A program made the position numbers and the translations under genes. The notes below the pieces were generated by a model that was given only the letters and a program-made list of their open reading frames with translations, was not told the origin of the DNA and ran no database searches. Source: a virus. From it: a stretch of 64,000 bases of DNA. Of this stretch, positions 17,877-26,667 are shown piece after piece (positions within the stretch are counted from its first letter, which is position 1; every line of letters begins with the position of its first letter). The stretch is from positions 30,584 to 94,583 of IMG/VR virus record IMGVR_UViG_3300045921_000950. The stretch is one strand, 5' to 3'.

Positions 17877-18317
17877 CTAAGAGCCTTCCTGTCCGCGCGT
17901 GAACTCGAACGTCATGGGGACGCGCCTGCCGTCCTGAAGGACGATCTCGATCTCAATGCGCACCCAGTTCAGGCGGGGAATGGTCGCGACCACCGAGATT
18001 CCCGATGCGACCGACTCCGCCATCCACGCCAAGTCGCGCCCGGCGGCGTCCTCGATGCGGCGGAGGTTCGCCGGAATTGCTGGCAGCGATCGGAGAACGT
18101 ACTGCGTTTCGCTCCGGTACTTGCGCGCGGGCGAAGTCTCGAGCTTGTTCGCCCACCACTCTTTGGGGTCATCCCCCTGGATCCCGGAGTCGTCCTCGTT
18201 GCCTCCGAAGAGGCTCAGGTAGGCGGCCGTCTCAATGCCGTCGGTCATCTCGACGCGCCCCGCCTCAATGCGGATCTCGCCCCCGTCCGGGGTGTGGAAG
18301 AGAAGGACGTCCGCCAT
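17877..18317 (-). CDS. Baseplate protein, Mu gp46 family
   Basis: 146 residues. GEIRIEAGRVEMTDGIETAAYLSLFGGN followed by acidic residues is the gp46 signature (DGLETAxxxSLF), and the C-terminal half has the conserved arrangement of a W/Y-rich strand and VRIEIEI. In Mu the protein links hub and wedge. It keeps Mu order directly before the gp47-like gene. Confidence 0.88.
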   Translation of the reverse strand: MADVLLFHTPDGGEIRIEAGRVEMTDGIETAAYLSLFGGNEDDSGIQGDDPKEWWANKLETSPARKYRSETQYVLRSLPAIPANLRRIEDAAGRDLAWMAESVASGISVVATIPRLNWVRIEIEIVLQDGRRVPMTFEFTRGQEGS

Positions 18318-18324
18318 GGGGCGC

Positions 18325-19443
18325 TCAGGACGTTTTGAAAATGCTACCGAATGCGTCCCACGCCTGCGGAGACGCAGAGGCGAGCACGATGCCGTAGGTC
18401 GAGCCGTTGGGGCCGCCCGTCGTCCCAGGCAGGCCGCCAGCGATCTCAGGGGCGAAGTCGGCGCCCAAGGCGCCCGCGGGTCCGGAGTAGGACCACATCG
18501 TCAGGCCGCCGCCCGAGAGCGAGACCTCGATGTCGTTGATGAGCTCGAGGACGTTGTCGATCTTCACCGCGACGCCGTCGATCTGGGCGTCGTAGTTGAC
18601 GTTCACGCCGAGCATGGCCTCGAGCATGTCGGGCAGTCGCTCAGTCACCCATCCGTCGATGCTCAAGCCACCGAGCGCCGCGCTGATGGCGGGTTCGACG
18701 TCGGGGATGACGACGCCGCTCAGGATCTGAAGGGTGCTCGTGATGCGGTTCCGCGTCCCCTCGAGCGTGCTGAGCGTGATGTCCAGGGGCTTCAGCACCC
18801 GGTCGAGTCCCACGCTCCAGGAGCCGGCTCCGCGCACGCCGTGGAAGGCCAGTCTCTCTTGCTTCGTGGAGGTCCCGAGGTTCGTGTTCGCCGAGCCCCC
18901 TGTGTCGATGCCCTCGGAGAAGCTCTGCCAGCTCGCGAAGTTGTTGGTGGCAACGATGACCGCGCTCACCGGCTGGTTCGGCGGGACGCCACCGAAGCCG
19001 GACTGGGTCCCTGATGCGAGCTTCGCGCCGAACCCGGCAGCGCGCCCGGAGTAGGTCCAGCCGGCGATGCCAGGGGTGTCGAGCCCCGTCCGCAGCCCGC
19101 CCACGAGCGGCGAGAGCACCGCGAGCTGAGCCTCGGCAGCGCCGAGCTCCACGGTCATCGCTGGGAGCACTGACGGTGCGACGATGAGCCCGAGCTTCGA
19201 TGGGTCGAAGTTCATTACCAGCGACGCCGGGTTCAGGGCCACCTGCGCCGCGAGTCCGTACTTCGCTGGATCTGGCGGGTTCGTGGCGAGGATCCCGGCG
19301 AGCTGGATTTGCGTCGCCCCAGCCAGAGTGAGCTTGACGATCGCCTCCTGTAGCCTGGCGACCTCCACCGCCAACCCCGCCGGCGCCGCAGCGAGGCCCA
19401 CGTTCACCGACGACGCCGGGAACGTCCCAAGATGCTGGATCAT
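18325..19443 (-). CDS. Unknown baseplate-region protein with duplicated C-terminal motif
   Basis: 372 residues. Two related segments (about 128-190 and 312-372) share WxYSGxAxxxGA, a Gly/Pro-rich loop and IVxAxxxxAWxxF, and are separated by helical stretches. No standard Mu baseplate protein has this plan. It lies between the spike (gp45-like) and gp46-like genes, with a 4-base overlap to the former, so a structural role at the baseplate is likely. Function unknown. Confidence 0.8.
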   Translation of the reverse strand: MIQHLGTFPASSVNVGLAAAPAGLAVEVARLQEAIVKLTLAGATQIQLAGILATNPPDPAKYGLAAQVALNPASLVMNFDPSKLGLIVAPSVLPAMTVELGAAEAQLAVLSPLVGGLRTGLDTPGIAGWTYSGRAAGFGAKLASGTQSGFGGVPPNQPVSAVIVATNNFASWQSFSEGIDTGGSANTNLGTSTKQERLAFHGVRGAGSWSVGLDRVLKPLDITLSTLEGTRNRITSTLQILSGVVIPDVEPAISAALGGLSIDGWVTERLPDMLEAMLGVNVNYDAQIDGVAVKIDNVLELINDIEVSLSGGGLTMWSYSGPAGALGADFAPEIAGGLPGTTGGPNGSTYGIVLASASPQAWDAFGSIFKTS

Positions 19444-19979
19444 AACTCCGTCTTGGTGACGTTCGAGCCGCCCACGATGACTCCGACGAAGTCGACCATC
19501 CCCGTGATGGGGTCGAGCATCCCGGTTCCGGTGACCGTGGCGCCCTCGTAGGCGACGCCGGTCCCAGCCGTTCTCCCGAGCTTGATCTCGGAGGCGTCGA
19601 CGATCACCGCGCCGGTGGTCTTGAGCTCGAGCGGTGCCCCCGTCTTGCTCTCGACCAGGAACGACCCATCCCGCTTCAGGTAGACCTCAAGGACGACGCC
19701 CCCCTGCGGGTTGCGGGCGTAGAGCAGGCGCTCGCCGGGAAGCGCCTTGCCGGCATTCTTGGGGTCCTGGTAGCCAACCGCGGTGGTGGACCCGCTTCCG
19801 GCAGCCCCCTCGACGCAGACAGAGACGTCGTCAGGGAGCGGCGGCGAGTCGTCGCCAGCGGGACCGAAATGCCCAGCGGTCGAGTTCCTCCCGGAGCCCC
19901 GGTCGACGGTGGTCACCGGAACGGAGACCCCGTTGATCACCTCCCGCGCGAAAGCGATGACGTCTGCGAGGAAAGCCAT
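19440..19979 (-). CDS. Baseplate spike / assembly protein, Mu gp45 (gpV) family
   Basis: 179 residues. An N-terminal OB-like part (NGVSVPVTTVDRGSGRN) and the motif LPGERLLYARNPQGGVVLEVYLKRDG lead into a beta-helix-like C-terminus with repeated short strands (LELKTTGAVIVDASEIKLG). This matches the trimeric membrane-piercing spike of contractile tails. It abuts the hub gene by one base. Confidence 0.85.
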   Translation of the reverse strand: MAFLADVIAFAREVINGVSVPVTTVDRGSGRNSTAGHFGPAGDDSPPLPDDVSVCVEGAAGSGSTTAVGYQDPKNAGKALPGERLLYARNPQGGVVLEVYLKRDGSFLVESKTGAPLELKTTGAVIVDASEIKLGRTAGTGVAYEGATVTGTGMLDPITGMVDFVGVIVGGSNVTKTEL

Positions 19980-21101
19980 TCAGCCCTCCCAGGGCATCCG
20001 CTCGGGGATCTCCGCGGGGGTCGCGGAGAACGCGCCCGGCAGACAGAGCCCGAGGCTCGCGCTGAACGATGCTTCGTTCACCCGCAGCGCGACGTTGCGC
20101 ACCAGGAGCTCGCTGTAGTTGTAGACCATGGCCTCCGGTGCCCGGAGCATCAGCGTCGTGTTCGGGTGCCAGAGGTAGTTCTCTGGGTCCGTCCACGTTG
20201 GCAGGTTGTCCACCACGTAGCTGACGATCTCACCGTGCATGCGCCCGAGGCGCGCACGGACCGCGTAGGGGACGTCGCCGCTCTCGGTGTCGTCCAAAAT
20301 GAAGCTGAGTGGGCGGAGGTTCGTGCCGAGGTAGCGCTTGTTCTCCTCCGTCCATTTTGCCGTGCCCTTGCCGGACCGCTTCGAGCCGAACCCGGTGAGC
20401 TCGCTGTAGTAGGACTCCGGCGAGAACGCCGGCGTGACGCGCGTCAGGGGCTGCCCTTCGAGCACCGCCACGGGGTTTCCCGGGGCTACCGATTGTTGGA
20501 AGACCAGGTTCCCTTGCGGGTCATCCGTGATGACGAGACCGCGCTGCTGGGCGAGGTCGACCAGGAATTCCTGGATCTTCTTGTCCGGGTCGCACTGGGC
20601 GCGGTCGAACTTGTCGCCCACCGGGGTTACCCGGGGGGCGCCCCTCCTCCGTCGCTGCTGCTTTAGCTTCGAGCTGCGGACCGCAGCGTCGATGGGCGCG
20701 TCTGCACGGACGCCGATGCCGAAGGGCTCGGCCAGCTTCTGCGCGATCTGCACCAGCGTCATCCCGTTGAACTCGAGCGGGAGGAGCGTTGGCGGGGGAG
20801 TGACCTGGAAGAGCTCGTTCGGCTTCGAATACGCGGTGACCTGGATAGACGCGCTCTCCGCCGTAACCTCCGGGACGATGTCCACGAGGCGCCCCGTGAA
20901 CATCAGGTTGTCGTCGATGAAGACCTGGCACTCCTTGAACGAGAACGGCCGGAAGAGCTCCCGGAACTCCTCTCGGTCCGGCTCGAAGGGCGCCGTGAAG
21001 CCGGCGGCCGAGTAGGAGTCCAGGCCCAGGCTCAGTTCGAACTCGGTCCAGTTGGTGAACTCGACCCCCTCGATGAGGATCGAGACGTCGGGTGCCGTCA
21101 C
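19980..21101 (-). CDS. Baseplate hub protein, Mu gp44 (gpD/gp27-like) family
   Basis: 373 residues. The N-terminus VSILIEGVEFTNWTEFELSLGLDSYSAAGF, the insert VFIDDNLMFTGRLVDIVPEV, the phage late-control domain motif LVQIAQKLAEPFGIGV, and DKKIQEFLVDLAQQRGLVIT are typical of the hub that caps the tube and holds the spike. A very basic loop (KLKQQRRRRG) is unusual. Neighbours gp43- and gp45-like are in Mu order. Confidence 0.9.
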   Translation of the reverse strand: MTAPDVSILIEGVEFTNWTEFELSLGLDSYSAAGFTAPFEPDREEFRELFRPFSFKECQVFIDDNLMFTGRLVDIVPEVTAESASIQVTAYSKPNELFQVTPPPTLLPLEFNGMTLVQIAQKLAEPFGIGVRADAPIDAAVRSSKLKQQRRRRGAPRVTPVGDKFDRAQCDPDKKIQEFLVDLAQQRGLVITDDPQGNLVFQQSVAPGNPVAVLEGQPLTRVTPAFSPESYYSELTGFGSKRSGKGTAKWTEENKRYLGTNLRPLSFILDDTESGDVPYAVRARLGRMHGEIVSYVVDNLPTWTDPENYLWHPNTTLMLRAPEAMVYNYSELLVRNVALRVNEASFSASLGLCLPGAFSATPAEIPERMPWEG

Positions 21102-21108
21102 GAGGCGC

Positions 21109-22431
21109 CTAGGCTGCCGTCGGGTAGTAGACGATCCTGCGACCCCGAGGGATCAAGAGGATCTCCGAGCCCGTCAGGTTGTTGCTGCTGATGAAGAAGT
21201 CCTCGCGGTCATCGACCGTGCCGTAGAGCTCCGCGCACAGGTCGATGACCGTGCGGGGCCGGTCGAGCACGATGGCGCGCTCCGGGACGAGGTTGAACGA
21301 CACCTGGACGAGGAAGCCCGCAGCGAGCGCCACGGCTTCCTGCAGCGCCTGGTAGGACTCGCCGGTGTCGACGATGTCGAGCTCCGCGAAGCGCTCCTGG
21401 CGCCAGGCCACGACCGCATCGAGCTGAGAGAGGATCTCCTCGGCAGCCGCCAATGCCTCGGGCTTCGTCGTGAACTCGTGGTTCAGGACGGCCCGGACGC
21501 TCCCAGCGACTGCCGCCTGGGCGCCAAGGTCAGCGAGACGGAAGTCGTTCTGCGCCTGGAGCCGCAGGTTCGCCGAGATCGCTCTGTCCGCGGAACTCGC
21601 ACGCGACGTCCCGAAGATGTCCTCGGCCATGGCGCGGTACCCCGCCAGGCGATCGAAGATCCCCGTCAGCGCCCGGGATGGCGCAGAAATCAAATTCACG
21701 ATCTGCCGAGCCAGGGACAGCGGCTGACCGACCAGCACGTCGAGACCGAAGTTCACCGTACTCTGCAGATCGCGAAACTCTCTGGTGATCGAGGACACGC
21801 CGCCCGAGACCCTGCTCAGGGCGCGGCTCACCGTCTGGAGGAGCCCCCGGACGGAGCTCTTCATGCCAGAGCGGCGGAGCCCGCTGCGGAGGTTCGCCCC
21901 GTTCGCGAACTGCTGCGCAGCCGCGATGTCGTAGGCCTCGGCCGCGGTGAGGATCTCGCTTCGCGGATTCCCTTCCGTCGAGGGGTAGACCGCGCCGGTG
22001 GTCGTCCAGAAGGTGACCTCGACGATGCTCTGGTTTGCGCCTTCGACGAGGTCATCGCGCTGCGTGATGGTGCCGAACGGAACGACGTTGAACGTCCCGT
22101 AGCGCGGGTGCTCGAGCTTCCCCTGGCCAGGCTCCAGCAGGCCAGCGAAGAAGGCGTCGGCGAGCTTGTCGCAGGAGCTCCCCGTGAAGTAGCAGAGCAG
22201 CGGGTACTTCCTCGACCCGTGGCCGTTGTCCTGGACGTAGTCGTCTCGGACCTTGATGAACGGGAAAGCGGTCGTTCGCTTGTCGACTTCGCGCCCGACG
22301 CCCTCGAACTTGAACGGGATCCGCGTGCCGCCCGGAGACGTGTATGCCCCCTCGCGGAGTCGGCTTTCCCAGCCCCCAGGACGATTGGCCCCGACGAGCG
22401 CTCCTGCGGCTGTAGTCGGCTGGAACGACAT
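21109..22431 (-). CDS. DNA circularisation/baseplate protein, Mu gp43 family
   Basis: 440 residues. The first 150 residues show the DNA_circ_N pattern (GWESRLREGAYTSPGGTRIPF, VDKRTTAFPFIKVRDDYVQD, KLEHPRYGTFNVVPFG). The rest is helical. In Mu-like phages gp43 sits between the tape measure and hub and is a baseplate component despite the family name. Its ATG overlaps the tape-measure stop (TGATG). Confidence 0.9.
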   Translation of the reverse strand: MSFQPTTAAGALVGANRPGGWESRLREGAYTSPGGTRIPFKFEGVGREVDKRTTAFPFIKVRDDYVQDNGHGSRKYPLLCYFTGSSCDKLADAFFAGLLEPGQGKLEHPRYGTFNVVPFGTITQRDDLVEGANQSIVEVTFWTTTGAVYPSTEGNPRSEILTAAEAYDIAAAQQFANGANLRSGLRRSGMKSSVRGLLQTVSRALSRVSGGVSSITREFRDLQSTVNFGLDVLVGQPLSLARQIVNLISAPSRALTGIFDRLAGYRAMAEDIFGTSRASSADRAISANLRLQAQNDFRLADLGAQAAVAGSVRAVLNHEFTTKPEALAAAEEILSQLDAVVAWRQERFAELDIVDTGESYQALQEAVALAAGFLVQVSFNLVPERAIVLDRPRTVIDLCAELYGTVDDREDFFISSNNLTGSEILLIPRGRRIVYYPTAA

Positions 22432-24542
22432 CAGAAGCCTCCCGATGGGGCCGGACGCTGAAGCCTGATGCCAGAGCCCTTGGGCGCGTCGAGTTTGGCG
22501 CGTCCGGTGCGGTCATCGATCGTGAGCTCAGCCTTCGAGGTGTTGGTCGTCTCGGAGATCGTGCGAGCTGTCCGCTCCTGCGGGCTTACCATCTGCCCAC
22601 CCGCACTGGGCGCGGAGGCATCGTCGCCTCCACCCAACGCTGCGCGGCCCACCTCCCGCACCGCGTTGACGGCCCAGCTGATCTTGTCGACCACCTTGCC
22701 GAAGATGGACATGAACGCATCGGAGACCGCCGTCCAAAGCCCCGAGAAGAAGTCGAGGATGGGGGTCCAGATGCTGACCATCAGCTCGTAGTAGAACTTC
22801 ACCCGGCCAACGATGTACTCCCACATCCCAACGAAGGCGGCTCCGATGCCATCCCAGATCGCCAGGAAGAAGCCTTTGATCGGCTCCCAGTGCTCCATCA
22901 CCCAGCCGGCAGCCTGCTTCACCACTCCGAAGAGCAGCTTGAACATCTGGATCTGCGGCCAGAACAGGATCGAGAGGATGCCGACGACGAACTCGAACAT
23001 CCCCACCAGGAAGCTCTTTACTGGCTCCCAAATGGCCATGACGAAGCCGCTCACCGCCTCAGCGACCCGAGAGGCCATGTTCTTGATGCCCTCCCAAAGG
23101 TCGGAGAAGAACGCCGTGATCTCGGGCCAGAACGCGATGATGAGGCCGATCGCGGCCACGATCGCAATCCCGATGAGGACGTAGGGGTTGGCCGCAGCAA
23201 CGGCGTTGAAGATGGCTGCCGCAGTTGTCGCGATCTTGATCGCAGCCGCCACGGAACCGAAGACGGCCGCAACGATCGCGATCTTTTCGCCCCAGTAGAT
23301 GATGTCCGGGAGGATGTCTCGGACGTCCTGGATGAACTCCTTTACCCCGGAAACGATGAGGTCCTGGTTCGCGGTGACCCAGGCCGTGACGCCCTGAACC
23401 ACACCGCGAAGGGGGCCACTCTCCAGATCGAACAGCGCGATCTTCACGCCATCCACTGCTGACCCGAGCAGCGTCAGGTCGCCGTGCAGGTTGTTCATGC
23501 GGAGTTCAGCCATCTTTTCGGCTGATCCTTCCGCGCTCCGGAGCGCCTCGGTGAGTTGCTGACCCTTTTCGGAGGTGAAGAGGTCCTGGAGGTTGAGCGC
23601 CGCCTTCTGCCCGCGCAGGCCAACGAGGTCAGCGAAGAACGCGACCTTGTCCATGTTCCCGCCGAGCTTTCCAGCGGCCTTCTGCATGTTCGCGAAGACC
23701 TCCAGCGGCGGAAGCATGTTGCCCTTCGCGTCTTTGAACGCGACGCCGAGCTTCTTCATCGTCTTGGCGACGTCGTCCGACGGCTTGCTCAGTTTGGTGA
23801 GCATCGTCGCCGTGGCCGTTCCCGCCTCCGACGCGTCCAGGCCCACGTCCTGGAGCATGGCCACCATGCCGACGGCGTCCTCAAGCCCAATCCCGAACTG
23901 CTTCGCGACAGGGGAGAGGTTCTTCATCGACTCGCCGAGCGAGCCGATAGAGCTGTTCGTTCTCGAGCTCGCCAGCGTCAGTACGTCAGCGATCCGACCG
24001 GCCTCTGAGGCCTGAAGCCCCATGCCCTTCATCACGTTCGAGACATGATTGGCGACCTCCGCCATCTCCATCCCGGAGGCGGCGGCAGCGCTCAGCACGC
24101 CGCCCACGCCCGAGAGGATCTCCTGATTGGAGAAGCCGGCGCGGGCCATGATCTCCATGGCGTTCGCGGCCTCGGTCGCCGTGAACTTGGTCGTCGCGCC
24201 TAGCTTCTTGGCCTCGGCCTCCAGATCAGCGATCTGGTCGCGAGTCTGAAGTCCGACGGCGCCGACGGCGGTGATGGCCTGTTCGAAGTCGGCCCCTGCA
24301 GAGCCGATCTTGTAGAGGACGCCACCGAGCGCTGCGCCCACAACGAGCCCGACCTTGCCCGCTTCTGTCGCGAACGACTTGAGCCCCTTGTAGGCCTTGT
24401 TGATGACCTTGTCGGCATCCTTGAAGGTCGATTCGAGCTTCTTCCCCCAGCTCCCGACCCGGCTCTGCATCTTGGCGACGGGCGCACTGATCCTATCGAC
24501 GGCGCGGAAGATCGCCTCGATTGAGAACCGGCTGCTGGCCAA
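22431..24542 (-). CDS. Tail tape measure protein
   Basis: 703 residues. Sets tail length and occupies the tube lumen. The N-terminal 350 residues carry the TP901-type core (GADFEQAITAVGAVG, AEAKKLGATTKFTATEAANAMEIMARAGFS, ASRTNSSIGSLGESMKNLSPVAKQFG). Several strongly hydrophobic segments follow at about 405-470 and 490-560 (IGIAIVAAIGLIIAFWPEI), with tandem repeats of a W-P/W-E type (FWPEITAFFSDLWEGI). The TTG start is inferred from continuous homology-like sequence and lies 7 bases after the chaperone stop. No better start precedes residue 25. Relatively short, implying a tail of roughly 100 nm. Confidence 0.9.
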   Translation of the reverse strand: MASSRFSIEAIFRAVDRISAPVAKMQSRVGSWGKKLESTFKDADKVINKAYKGLKSFATEAGKVGLVVGAALGGVLYKIGSAGADFEQAITAVGAVGLQTRDQIADLEAEAKKLGATTKFTATEAANAMEIMARAGFSNQEILSGVGGVLSAAAASGMEMAEVANHVSNVMKGMGLQASEAGRIADVLTLASSRTNSSIGSLGESMKNLSPVAKQFGIGLEDAVGMVAMLQDVGLDASEAGTATATMLTKLSKPSDDVAKTMKKLGVAFKDAKGNMLPPLEVFANMQKAAGKLGGNMDKVAFFADLVGLRGQKAALNLQDLFTSEKGQQLTEALRSAEGSAEKMAELRMNNLHGDLTLLGSAVDGVKIALFDLESGPLRGVVQGVTAWVTANQDLIVSGVKEFIQDVRDILPDIIYWGEKIAIVAAVFGSVAAAIKIATTAAAIFNAVAAANPYVLIGIAIVAAIGLIIAFWPEITAFFSDLWEGIKNMASRVAEAVSGFVMAIWEPVKSFLVGMFEFVVGILSILFWPQIQMFKLLFGVVKQAAGWVMEHWEPIKGFFLAIWDGIGAAFVGMWEYIVGRVKFYYELMVSIWTPILDFFSGLWTAVSDAFMSIFGKVVDKISWAVNAVREVGRAALGGGDDASAPSAGGQMVSPQERTARTISETTNTSKAELTIDDRTGRAKLDAPKGSGIRLQRPAPSGGF

Positions 24543-24548
24543 GCGTGC

Positions 24549-25243
24549 CTACCCGCGCCGGGAGCGGCGCGAGAAACGCGGGATGCGCGGAGCCGAAGTG
24601 GCCGGCTTTTCAGCCGTCGCCTTCTTCAGCTCCTCGCGCAGCCCGTTGTAGAAGAATACGATTTCGTGGTCTTTGAGAGTCCGCGGATCCGGTAGCCCCG
24701 AGTAGTCGCGGCAAATCTGCTGCAGCATCTCACCGAAGACTCTTGGAGCGGTGTGTCTGCACGCCCCTGAGTTTCTGTCTGGCTCGAGCCGCGCGTCGTC
24801 GCCTTTCCGAACGATTCGGTCGACTACTGGGGCGAGAAAAAAAGCGACGCGAGTACCGAGAGGGCTTTCACGTCAGCAATTTCCTCGAGTGCGGTGAACT
24901 TCTTCGACGCCACACCTGACATGTCGGCGAGCGCTTCGAAGAGGTTCGCAATCTTTTGCTTCGGGTCGTGCGTTTCGAGCGCGAGGAACGTCGCCCCCCC
25001 GGCCTTCTTGAAGGTGAAGCTCTGACCGTCGAAGCAGCGGTACGTGACGAGGACTCCGTCCTCGTGGACCTCGAGTCGCCCTTCCCGGATGAGGCGAACG
25101 ATCTCTGCGCGCATCGCGCTGAAGTCCTTCTTCTCCTTCGGCGTCATCGAGTCGACGTCTGTGTCGACGCGCCGCCCACGACACAGCCGCTCGAACTCCT
25201 GAGCGGCGGTCTCTTCATCCACCTTGTACTGTTTGCTGGTCAT
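24549..25243 (-). CDS. Tail assembly chaperone, long form made by -1 frameshift (gpGT-like)
   Basis: A slippery heptamer T TTT TTC lies at 24842-24836, six residues before the end of the short chaperone. Slipping back one base opens a 95-codon frame without stops (LAPVVDRIVRKG to RRSRRG) that ends 7 bases before the tape measure. The extension has no start of its own and contains LPDPRTLKDHEIVFFYNGL, which is typical of chaperone T-domains. Total about 231 residues. This matches the G/GT arrangement between tube and tape-measure genes in lambda- and Mu-like phages, where the ratio of forms controls tape-measure coating and tube polymerisation. Confidence 0.88.
24824..25243 (-). CDS. Tail assembly chaperone, short form (gpG/Mu gp41-like)
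   Basis: 139 residues. An ATG preceded by GGAG at 9 bases is preferred over the TTG 15 bases upstream. The protein is acidic and helical (VDEETAAQEFERLCRGR, KQKIANLFEALADMSG) and ends LASLFFSPQ, where the slippery run is located. It overlaps the methyltransferase stop by 29 bases. Translated alone when ribosomes do not slip. Confidence 0.88.
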   Translation of the reverse strand: MTSKQYKVDEETAAQEFERLCRGRRVDTDVDSMTPKEKKDFSAMRAEIVRLIREGRLEVHEDGVLVTYRCFDGQSFTFKKAGGATFLALETHDPKQKIANLFEALADMSGVASKKFTALEEIADVKALSVLASLFFSPQ

Positions 25244-25790
25244 TGTGCTGGTCTCCAAACGAAGCGGGGTCGCCCCCGCGGAAAAGCATCAGCATCCGCT
25301 TCCGGTGCTCTGGCCTCTTCACCAGGAGGCGACGCACGGGGGTCGCTCCCGCGGTCCACTCACGAATGCGTGAGACCCCGATCCCGGCGTGGGTCTTGTT
25401 CGTGCGGGTCCACCTGAAGGGGAACGAGATGAGGACGTGGCCGGATGGGCCTGCGACGCGCGCGGCCTCGAGGAACGCCGCCTCCTGTCGCCCCTCGAAG
25501 TGCTCCCAGCACTGCAGGGCGAGAACGAGGTCGTACGACGCTGAGGCTACGGGCCACGGGGTGGCGCCGGCGTCGTGGAGGTACGTGGGCGAGAAGTCCG
25601 CGGAGATGTCGAGGGTGTCGGAGCCGGGGACGAAGGGGTGCGGTCCGGGGCCGACCTCGAGGACCCGCGACGGGCTCAGCGTTGCCACCAGCCGCGCCAC
25701 GTGACGCAGGTAGACCCAGCGGCCGCGGAGGTACGGATGCACGTGCTCCGCGGCGCGGAAGTCCTCCTCCGAGATGGGTTCAAGCGGCAT
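25215..25790 (-). CDS. Class I SAM-dependent methyltransferase in the tail module
   Basis: 191 residues. Motif I is VLEVGPGPHPF (about 43-53), followed by an acidic LDISADFSP and the SYDLVLALQCWEHFEG motif typical of small-molecule or glycan O/N-methyltransferases (Methyltransf_11/25-like). ATG 25790 overlaps the glycosyltransferase stop by 11 bases. Together with the two upstream glycosyltransferase genes it looks like an inserted cassette for modifying a surface or virion glycan. Confidence 0.82.
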   Translation of the reverse strand: MPLEPISEEDFRAAEHVHPYLRGRWVYLRHVARLVATLSPSRVLEVGPGPHPFVPGSDTLDISADFSPTYLHDAGATPWPVASASYDLVLALQCWEHFEGRQEAAFLEAARVAGPSGHVLISFPFRWTRTNKTHAGIGVSRIREWTAGATPVRRLLVKRPEHRKRMLMLFRGGDPASFGDQHNDQQTVQGG

Positions 25791-26667
25791 GGGCGGAAAC
25801 CGCGGCGCGCACTCGCGCCACCTGCTCACGCCACCAGGGGGCCCCTGCGTGGGCCTCCTCCTGCATGCAGGCGAACATGGCGGTGTTCCGCGCCCGGAGC
25901 TCTTCGTCGAAGTGCAGCGGGTCCCGCTCGTGGGGCTGGTGGAGGAAGAGGACGCTGGTCAGCAGGTGCACCTCGACGAGCTGCTCGAGCACGTCGAGGA
26001 ACCGAAGCCGCCGGCAGAGGTCGATCTTGTTCGCTCCCCATCCGAGGTAGCGCTCATCGAACCCGCCCAGCGCCTCCCAGAGCCAGCGCGGCATCGAGGG
26101 AAACCCCTCGGGGAGCGTGAAGAGGTGCGTGGTCGCTGGAGCTCCGGGGCGGTAGCAGTGGTGTAGCCCGCTCGCCGTCTTCCGGTGCCGCGGGAGCGCC
26201 CACGGATCGCCCGCGTAGGAGGCCCATTCGGTGGGCGTCACGTCGGGCTCCGCGAAGCAGGGGGACACACAGACGGGCCGCTGACTCGCGCTGGCGACGG
26301 CCTTCAGGTGCTCCACGGCGCCGGGGTCGGCGAGCATGTCCGCGTCGAGCACCCAGAGGTGCTGTCCGACGGCTTCTCGGCACCCGGCGTTCCGGGCGTG
26401 GTTCCTGTGCGGGAGGTGCCCAGCGTGCGCCGTGCGCGGCGAGGGGACCACGGCAAGCCGCTTGCCCACCTGGGGCAGGTCGAGCGCGTCGATGCACGCC
26501 CAGGGGAAGTCGGCGGACGCTGCGTCGACCGCCACCACCACTTCGAAGTCCTGGTCGGTCTGGTGCTCGAGCGCCGCGACAGACCGGCGCAGGAGCGGCA
26601 ACCCCTCCTGGTGCACCGGGAAGACGAAGCTGACGAAAGGGTCAGCATTCATAGAGCTGCCAGCCAT
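25780..26667 (-). CDS. Family 2-type glycosyltransferase
   Basis: 295 residues (290 if the second ATG at 26652 is used). GT-A fold features: FVFPVHQEGLPLLRRSVAAL at the N-terminus, VVVAVDAASA, the metal-binding LWVLDADML, and C-terminal GGFDERYLGWGANKIDLCRRL, which matches the galactosyltransferase-like C-domain (GGFDExxxGWG.xD). It transfers a sugar from a nucleotide donor; the acceptor is unknown. Overlaps both neighbours. Confidence 0.85.
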   Translation of the reverse strand: MAGSSMNADPFVSFVFPVHQEGLPLLRRSVAALEHQTDQDFEVVVAVDAASADFPWACIDALDLPQVGKRLAVVPSPRTAHAGHLPHRNHARNAGCREAVGQHLWVLDADMLADPGAVEHLKAVASASQRPVCVSPCFAEPDVTPTEWASYAGDPWALPRHRKTASGLHHCYRPGAPATTHLFTLPEGFPSMPRWLWEALGGFDERYLGWGANKIDLCRRLRFLDVLEQLVEVHLLTSVLFLHQPHERDPLHFDEELRARNTAMFACMQEEAHAGAPWWREQVARVRAAVSAHAA

